Part shown: in pieces, positions 44,101-53,900 of the stretch
How the letters are laid out: each line of letters begins with the position of its first letter
Position numbering within the stretch: position 1 is the first letter of the stretch
Assembly (NCBI GenBank): GCA_018907035.1
Contig: JACCIC010000017.1
Location: 248,001 to 312,000 of the forward strand
Direction of reading: 5' to 3'
DNA: 64,000 bases
From: Sycobia sp. Sy_11
Lineage: Eukaryota > Arthropoda > Insecta > Hymenoptera > Epichrysomallidae
Notes under the pieces: generated by a model
Told to the model about the DNA's origin: nothing
Databases searched by the model: none
The model's input: only the letters and a program-made list of their open reading frames with translations
Translations under genes and position numbers: made by a program

Positions 44101-47100
44101 TTGAAGAAAACGTTGGTAAATCGGTCATTTTGGACTTAATTCGTTTGGACTAATAGGCGCACGAACGGAGTACACCAGTACAAAGGGGGTGGAGGATATT
44201 ACAGTAACTGTGGGAAGAAGAATGCAATGAAATGGTTGTTTTAGAATTCATCATTACATGTGCATTAAAAAATGATACACCAATTTTAGCTTCCTGAACT
44301 TCTCTAATAAGTTAGAGTTTATCTCTCGTTTTACTATCCAGTCAGTGGTCAAGAGTAAAATGTAAAAAAAATAGTTCTTTTCAAATTAATTAAAATGACT
44401 TACATTTTTAAATTTATCCTTCTACTGAATGAAATGTTTTTCTTTCATTATTTTTATAAAAATAGTCTTTAAATTTGATTTATTACATAGAAAATAAGTC
44501 GATGAAATATTTATTTCTATTATCTAAATATAGCATATTACATGAGAATCATTTAGTTAAGTATATGGTAATTAAATTAGAGCGCGAGAATACAAACAAA
44601 GTCAATCGTGTGTTTTAATATCTGTGGAAACTTTCATGACTGTATTGATTATAAATCTATAACAACTTATTTGTAATAAATAATTTTTTATTTTTCCGTT
44701 TTATACATACATATACACGGTCTTTCCGAAATAACTAAACAACGTTTCACGACGGGATCGAGAAAGAAAAGTTATATGTGTAAATTAGAATCAATTTTGG
44801 GCTATTGCGAATAGTTTTTGCGCTAAGCGCTTGCGTCCATCAGCGAATCAGGACGCACAGATCTTGGTCGATGCTCGTGGGCTAGAAAAAGGTAAAACTA
44901 GGCAGAACTGTTGACGAAGAAAAAAAAAGAAAATGGTCGAATCTGTCGATGAGATGACCTAACTAATACTGTGGGCCACTACGACGGTTATAAAAAATTG
45001 TTTATTGACAAATGGAGGGACATATGCCAGCTCCCTCCGTTTGTACACAAAGATTGGATAGAGAGACAGTCTAAGCGAAAGTCTTGAAAACTGGTGTCAA
45101 AAAATGTCGGTTTTTATACCTACTGTATAAATGCGTATCAGTGAGGCCCTTATCGACAGATTCCACCATTGTGTTTTTTTTTCTTCGTCAATAGTTCCAC
45201 CTAGTTTCTCCTTTTCCAGGCCCACGAGCGCTGGCCGAGATCTGAACGTCCTGAATGGATAATGGCGCTTAGCGCAAAAACTATTCGCAATAGTCCACAA
45301 TTGATTCAAATTTACACAAAACTTTTCCTTCTTGATCCCGTTGTGAACGTTGATCAATTATTTCGGAAACATCGTATATATATATTGTTCACGCCATTCC
45401 ATTATAAAAGTAAGTTTCAAATCTTATATGCTTGGGAATTGGCATTCAGTTTTGCTTTACTGAAATTGACCATAAGGTGTCAATAGCAGTTCTAATACTA
45501 CGGATAAGGACTGGCCTTTAATGCCTTATTAATTTAAATGTACCGTAGGGATATCCTACATGCCAAGTCTGCCTACAGAGGGCAGCTTGGCATTTAATTA
45601 ACACGTGAGCGACCACATAGGCCTCTGATTAATATATGAGCCCTTGACCCGGTCCATATAACCGCGTCTAAGGCAGGCGTTACCGACAATGCCTTACTGA
45701 TGAGTCCAGTCGGTAACCCCGAGACGAAACGCACCACGAGCCATTACTCGATATATAGGTGTGTTCATATGGGAATATAGAACACCCATGTAATACGCCC
45801 TATAGTGAGTCTGTTCCAAAAGGCCTCCGGTAAGTTGCCGATAAGTAGATAGGCAACACTCCAATGCATTTTCCTATACTCCCCATGTAAATGTCATAAA
45901 CGGTTATGAAACTGTCAGTTTTCCGCCGCTGACGTAGTCAATGGAAATAAACGGTCAGGTACGATATTTTGACTTACTGGGATACCGTTCCGTTGAGTTT
46001 ACTTCAGTAAGCAGCTGATCGCGCTTATTTTCATGAAACCCTCGTCGAACAGCTGGTGACGCTCATATACATGTATGTGTATAAGCAAGCATTAGTGTTA
46101 AAGTTTGCATGTATACTAGACATTTGAATTCAAATAAAAGACTTTTTTAAGAAGGTTTCAAATCGAATTTTAATAATTTTTATAATGGACAATCGAGTAC
46201 AATTACTTATAAGGGACTAGGTGGGGCCCAAAAATATACTTAATAATCAGTTTTATTTATTAGATTATTTAATTTCATAAAGTTAAATGAATATAGAAAT
46301 GTAATAACTTATTTGTGTTGTACGCATACTTGGTTTAAAGATTTTGCTTTCTATATTCAATAGAATTATTTATTAGGTTGTTAAATAACTCACTTCCGCC
46401 TTTTTGTCTTATGAATTTCGCGGCTATCTACAAAGCGCTACAGAGTTCGCATCCGGCAATGGTGTACATCATTTGAAAGGTCTTGACATAACGTTCAAAA
46501 CGGCGCTATGCATAATTAGTTTGGATGTTGCGTTCAAAAGTCATAGATGCGTAAACATGGAGTTCACTAATGCCGAAATTCGCGCTATTTTAAAGTTTTC
46601 CTTCGTCAAAGGCAAATCCGCTAGAGAAACGTTCCGTGAGATTAATGGTGTTTTGGGGGATGGTACGCTACCACTTCGAACCGCAAAGGAATGGTTTCGA
46701 CGATTCAGAGCCGGTGAAAACGAAACCATGGATAAGCCAGCCGGCGGAAGACCTGTGACGATGAATTCCGATCAAATCGTGGAATTTATCGAGTTAGGCC
46801 GGCATGTGGCATCTCGTGACATGGCCCAGGAGATGAGAGTTAGTCATCAAACCATTTTAAACCATCTACAGAAGGCATCTACTTTAAACCATCTGGATAC
46901 AAAAAAGCTTGATGTTTGGGTGCCGCATGATTTGTTGCAAAAAAACCTTCTGGACCGAATCAACGCCTGCGATGTGCTGTTGAAACGGTACGCACTCGGC
47001 CCATTTTTGAAGCGGATGGTGACTGGCGATGAAAAATGGATCACATACGACATCAAGCGAAAACGGTCGTGGTACAAGGCCGGTGGACCGTTCCAAACAG

Positions 47101-47681
47101 TGGCCAAGCCGGGATTGACGGTCAGGAAGGTTTTGCTGTGTGTTTGGTAGGATTGGAAGGGAATCATCCACTATGAGCTGCTCCCATATGGCCAGTCGCT
47201 TAATTCTACCATCTACTGTGGACAAGTGGGCCGCTTTAAGCAGGCTATCGACCAGAAGCGTCCACAATTGGTCAAAAGGAAGGGTGTAGTGTTCCACCAA
47301 GACAACGCCAGACCACTGACTTCGTTGATGACTCGTCAGAAGCTACGGGAATTCGGATGGGAGGTTTTATCGCATCCACCATATAGCTCGGATATAGAGC
47401 CAGGTGATTACCACCTGTTCCTGTCCATGTCGAACGCCCTTGGTGGTGTAAAGTTCGATTCAAAAGAGGCTTGTGAAAAGTGGCTGTCCGAGTCTTCGCA
47501 AATAAGGAGAGGGGTTGCTACGAGAGGGATATTATGCAGTTGCCACCTAGATGGAAACAGATTATCGAACAAAACGGCATAAATTTGAAGTAAATCCGAC
47601 CACTGTAACACTTTTTATATAGCATTGAATGAAGAGCAAAAAGCCGAAGGGAGATATTTGACAACCTAATATATGTATGAA

Positions 47682-47747
<66 letters not shown>

Positions 47748-49948
47748 ATTATGAATATATATAATTATATATAATACATACTAAATAATTATATATAAAT
47801 TTGTAAAATTTATAAATATAAATAATTTATAATTAATAAAGAAAACTGATTATTAAGTATTCATTCTGTAATAAAACTATTAAAATTCGATTTGAAACCT
47901 TCTTTAAAAAGTCTTATTTAAATTCAAATGTGTAATATCCATGCAAACTTTTAGACTAATAGTTGCTTATACACATACATGTATATGGGCGCGATCAGCA
48001 GCAACCAGCTGTTCGACAGGGTTTTGTTAAAATGAGCGCGATCAGCTGCTTACTGAAGCAAACTCAACGGAACGATATCCTAGTAAGTCACCAATAAGTT
48101 AAAATACTGCACCTGACCGTTTATTACTACTGATTTCATCAACGGCGGAAAACTAGCAGTTTCATAACCGTTTATGACATTTACATGGGGAGTATAGGAA
48201 AATGCATTCCAGCATTGCCATATCTATTTATCGGCAACTTACCGGAGGCCTTTCAGAACAGACCTAGTTTCTTAAATGTCTCAAGTTTCGAACCGCTTAA
48301 AATATGCTTGAAGATGAACCGTAACGGTTGGAAACGTCGGACATCTAAAGTACATTTAAATTTATGGTCGTAGTCAGATTGTTTTTACTAACATAAATAT
48401 AGTTTATTTTTATTCTTCTTATTATTTTTAATTTAATTTTCTTTTTAGTAGTCAGTGCTATTTCAGATTCTTCAGGGTAATTATGAACAAGGACAATCTC
48501 GCTGGCATTATATTAGTTATAATATATTATTGTATAAAGACTGATCGATAAAAATATTTATTCATTGAAAAATTGTTTTGATAAACATCTACACTTATTT
48601 TTAGATTGAAATAAAGGCTTAAATCGAGAGTATCATCTTAAATTTTTCAACAAGAAAAAAAATATATTATTTCACAAATCGACCAAATTTAAAAAGACAT
48701 CAAGACTTGATCTTTACAAAATTGTCACTATTAAACATGGATTTTTAGAGGATGAATTTTAGAGTTTTTCTGCTTAAATATTTTTTAATGTTTAAACAAT
48801 AGATATTTGAAAATATTTTACCGTTTCACAACAAAGCTTTCAGATTCAAATTTTGCGGATAAATAAATAAAATAGGTCTTTTTTATTCAGAAATATATTA
48901 TTGTAAACATAAGAAAATTTAATTTTTTTTAAAACCTTTATAGTCTTGGTGCCAAGTGTCTTCCTGTTTACAATAATATATTTCCGAAATATATATATAC
49001 TAGCATCCCCCGTCTCGGCTTCGTCCGAGATAATAATTTAACCGATTTCATAAACAATTCAATAATATCTAAGTAAAAAGTACTCTTATATATACAAATC
49101 TATATTTCTATAAATAATTGACCGTAATTTACCTGTCGTCGCTTCTGTATAAAAAGCTGCGTCAATGTAGCGCCCACTTCAAAAAGTTAATATTTTTCCG
49201 ACTATTTTATACAATCACACACACATGCATATTACATACGACTTTTATGGGAAAAACTGTACTTTCCGAGTTCAAGCGGTAGAAGAAAATGTCCAAGTCT
49301 CTCGAGACGACGATTTCGGAGAGAACAATGTTCGGACTATTGGAAATTTCTCGGGACGCTTGCTATATAGAGTTTTGTGATGGGAAGGTAGAATACAAAG
49401 TCCAGGTATCTCGAGACTACTCTTACTGGGAGTGTGCGTGTTCGAATGATAGAATACGAATCTCTTCATAGAAGTCGTGCTGGCATACCTAGATTTCGTT
49501 TCCCACCAGCTATACACGAAATTCCCCGTAGAAGTCGTTCCAAAACACCTGGAAATCGCATTCTATGATCCGAACATGAAACTCCCCCTAGAAGTTGTCC
49601 CACTATACCTAAACATCATTTCCTACCAACTAACCACGATAGTCCCAGTAGAAGTCGGCCCGTAACGACTAAACACAATACTCCCCGCAGAAGTCGTTTG
49701 GAAAGACTAAGATATCGTATTTTACCGTCCCAACACGAATCTTCTCATACAAGTTGATTTCCTCATACCTGGATGTCGGTTTCTATGAACTAAATACAAT
49801 ATTCCCCTTAGAAATCACCCAGAGACACCTGGGCATTGCATTCTATCATCCAAACACACAACTGCGTATAGAAATCGTCTTGAGGCAACGGAATATCGTA
49901 ATCAACCGCCCGTACACGCCAATACAATATTACTCAGTAGAAACCGTA

Positions 49949-50008
<60 letters not shown>

Positions 50009-50893
50009 TTTTTATATTTCCGTTTTTTCAATTAAATACCGTGAATATTTTCGTAGTGATGTTAACTGAAATTCAAGCAAAATGTTGGTATGCACATAGG
50101 ATATTTTTTTAATAGGCGATAGATATTGCCTTTTTATGCAGAAAGAACGATATTTTTTAGTTATATATACATAGTTTCGAAGTTGTTGGTAAAGAACCCT
50201 ATTTGGCCATAATTTCTTTTGTTCGAACTAAAAAAAAACATAGTCTCTTGTCACAATTCTGAAGTTAATAGAATGTATAAAAATAAAAATATAATTTGTC
50301 GTCACAAACTATATTCAGTATGATTTGGCATACAGAACCATTTTATAAGAGAAGGAGAAAGAAGGACAGAGAGAGAGAGAGAGAGAGAGCGAGATTTTCC
50401 CACGTAAGAGAAAATAAAATTTACAAAAATCAAAAAATATCCATAAAGTGTGAGAATAGTGTCAGATTAACCTGAAGAACAAAAAAGGTAATACCGACTA
50501 ACGTCACACCTTCTTTAAGATACAAATTCTAAAGTTGGATATGAACATTCACTTGAGCTGGTCTATGGTATTAATACTTTAAGCTGACTACATTGAGTTG
50601 ATGTTCGTGATTCAAGACGCCACCTAGTGGCTGCTGGTCAAACTGACCACTAAAACTGTTAACTTAATTTATTATTAAAAGTAAAATGATTTTCAAGAAA
50701 AAACATAGCCTATGTCCTTCCCAAGATAATATAGAATCTCTGTTAAATAATTTCAGAATAATTGGTTCAGTAGTTTTTTCGGTTATTGCGTACAAACAAA
50801 AACACGCTTTGTCTTTATAAATTAGTATATATGTATATGTATATATATCTAAGTGTTATCTATTCTATCATGATAAGAATATACACAAATAGA

Positions 50894-50930
<37 letters not shown>

Positions 50931-53900
50931 TATGATAGAATAGATAACACTTAGATGAAACATTTTTAATTATAAAAGTAGTTTTATACTCCCATATAGG
51001 ATTATTTTTAACATCGTCCTGCCATTTTCAGCAAAAATATCATAGTTATATTCAATACCCCAAAAATTTTATTAAAATACTTGTTCCATACTTTTTTCTT
51101 GATGGCTAAAAATCGATTGTTTTTAAGATTATTTTTACTTGTATGGATAGTATATTCCATACAAGTAAAAATAATCTTAAAAACAATCGATTTTTAGCCA
51201 TCAAGAAAAAAGTACTTTATTAATTTTTATTTAAATATGATCTTTTCAGTTTAAAATACAAATCTTAATAGAAATATAAATATATTTTTCATTCAGTAAT
51301 GACATGAAGGTAATGCATTAAATAAATTAGATTCAAGCTTCATCGTGTATTATAATATATTCATCTTTTCTGCAGTATTCTCTATTGATGTACATCACTT
51401 ATATTTTTATTTGTATTATTTGCATCTTATTATGTTATGTACTTACTTTATTCAACATTCTGGAATTTCAAAATTATAAAACCAGGTAAACTTTGTTTAT
51501 AATGAAATATTTTAATTAAGCAATGTTCACTTTGAATTTTAATTATAATAGCATTTTTGTTCTCAATCAAGTTAAAAGAAAAAAGTGTGTCTCTGCAAAA
51601 AAGGAGGTTCCTTCTATTGCTGTAGTAGTCAAAGTTTATAAAAAAAAGTTAAAAATTAATGCGTAATTTTAGCATTAAAAAGTAAAAAATGATTTCAACA
51701 TAGTATAAATATTGTGTTTATTTATCAACTGTTAATATTTGATGTAAATATAAGTTCATTTGAATCTTTGTCGAATAGTGCTCGCAGTACATATAATAGT
51801 ACATGTAGAAGAATAGAGTATGAGTACAGTATATAATGAACAGAGTAAGTAGATTTCCGAATTTACTGTGTGTTTCGCACTTCTTATCGCTTTTTGATCA
51901 AAATTCGATTGCAGCAAACGTTTACTTAATTTAATGAGATTATCTTTAGATTGTGCACGTAATGAAATTTGAAAGCTATCATTTAAAAAAAGAAGATTCG
52001 ACGCTTACAATGACGGTATTCTATTTATAAATACTCTTGTGGAAGGACCTCTATTAACTTTTCTTATTAATAGCATTATTTTAATATATTTTCATTTGAC
52101 TTTGCTTTAAATTAATATTCATAAATAATGAATAATAAATTCATAAATAATAAATTAATATTCATAAACTATCATCAAATTTATCATTATTTTTTCTCTA
52201 TTTCTATATTATACTTCTTAGCAATAAAAGAAGTCTTGTTATAAAGATAAAACTTTACTAATTTCAGATATTATATGTCTTATCAAAATTGTTGGAGAAA
52301 AAATATATTATAAAGATATTTTTGAATAAACTTCTATTTTCATATTTATTGTTATGTTGGAATCTAGAAAATATGTAAAATTTTATAAAATGCAAACATT
52401 AAAAAAAGTACAATATTGTTGATTAATTTTTATACTGTGTATAAAAAGTTTAGTAATACATTTTACTATTTTTATTTAAACTATCTTATTTAAAATAAAA
52501 ACTTTTTCAAAATGTTCAACTTATAGTTTTACTACTAATTAAATCAAATTGCTAATATCCATTATATTATACTTACCCTTAGTTCGTAATTTTCTTGTAT
52601 TATTCTTCTTTCTTTATCAACCTCCAAAGATATTGCTTCTTTAATTTTTTCTTGATCATTTTGAGATTTTAAAGCTGATTTCAGCTTGGCATCAGCAAGA
52701 GTCTAAAAGATTTTTTAAATAAATAAAAATTACGTACTAAACTAAAATACAAAAAAAAATTTGTTACCTGCATTCTCTCTATTTCTTTTTGTAAAAATGT
52801 TATTTTACGGTACATGTGTAAAACAAATAGATCAAATGCATCTTCGGTAATTGAAAGTTTTTTATCATCAATATTAACATTAGGAAATAAAATTTGTAAT
52901 TCTTCGTGAAACTGTTGGCGTGCTGTTTTAACGCTTTTCCAATATTTTTCCGAAATATTTGCATTTGCTACTTCTTCATCAAATGCTTTTTTTGCATCAT
53001 CAACATCAGATAATATTTTATCAATATTTCTTCTGACAATAATTTTTTGTCCTTGTGTTGCTTTAAGTTTAGGATCATCAATAGAATGCTGCAACTGTTC
53101 TAAGGTTTTAACAACTTCATCTGCTTTTTTCTCAGCCTCTTCTAGTGCTTTTCTTCTTTTTCCTGATGCACTTTTTAAACTGAAAGAAAATTAATTATTA
53201 ATTTTGTAAACAACTGCATTAACTTAAGAAAATAATTAAATTAAATTATTTTTTAATTCAATAATAAAATTTAATTATTTGTTTAATTAAATACTTAAAT
53301 TATTATGTTCAACATTTTTCTTTATAATATTTATACATTTTACATTTCTCTCTACAATACATAATTCAGAATTTTTTAAATATTTCTAATAAATATTTAA
53401 AATAATTAAAATTTATCTTATTTAAAAGTATTTAATCAGAAGATAAAAAGAATCAATAAAATCAGAAAACATAAAAGCTTTTCTTTTTAATAATTTGATT
53501 ATTAAATATTTTACAATGGTTCTTTGAATTTTGGATTATACAAATTACAACTTTCACATTATAAAAAAAAAACCAAACAATTGTTCCATTGGTCAAGTAT
53601 TACCTGATAAATTGAAAAAAGTAAATTTAGTTTTAATGAAAGAATATTATTATTAATCAATTTATAATGCAATTATATTTACTTATCCCAAATTGGCTGC
53701 CCGACGGTTGAATCAGAAGTTTCTACTACAGTCACAACATTTCTATTGTATTCTTGAACTGCACAAGCTGCATCTTTAAATGCTGCTATAGCAGTTGTGG
53801 CAAGTGTTCCAGCATATTTTTCCAATTCAAGCAAGTCAGGTACTAGATCTTCCTCATTTTCCCCCACTGGCTTTGATGATACTGTACAATGAAAATTTTT

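Larger units (their letters stand above)
45809..48263. mobile_element. Foldback element with about 430-bp inverted arms, mariner in the loop
   Basis: Left arm 45809-46262 and right arm about 47850-48263 are highly similar in inverted orientation (for example GGCCTCCGGTAAGTTGCCGA, TTTTCCTATACTCCCCATGT and CGTTCCGTTGAGTTTACTTC on the left recur complemented on the right). The 1297-bp mariner at 46373-47669 lies between them. The element itself has no recognised protein. The hammerhead lies 77 bp outside the left arm. Confidence 0.85.
48991..50840. mobile_element. Unclassified element with ACTAG-type end and internal minisatellite
   Basis: Left end ATATATATACTAGCATCCCC then CGTCTCGGCTTCGTCCGAG, a motif widespread in arthropod genomes; right end CTTTATAAATTAGTATATAT. 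The ends form a short imperfect inverted repeat. A fragment of the same family is at 21060-21590. Contains the 60-bp repeat array, a (TA)n at 49951-50007 and a GA tract near 50370-50390. No transposase or RT is readable; superfamily not assigned. Confidence 0.5.

Noticed and set aside
49477..49665. Repeat-containing protein with 20-residue period
   Set aside because: No start context, splice or homology support; periodicity follows from the 60-bp DNA repeat.
49280..49945. CRISPR-like array
   Set aside because: Units are contiguous 60-bp tandem repeats with no unique spacers, in a eukaryotic genome.
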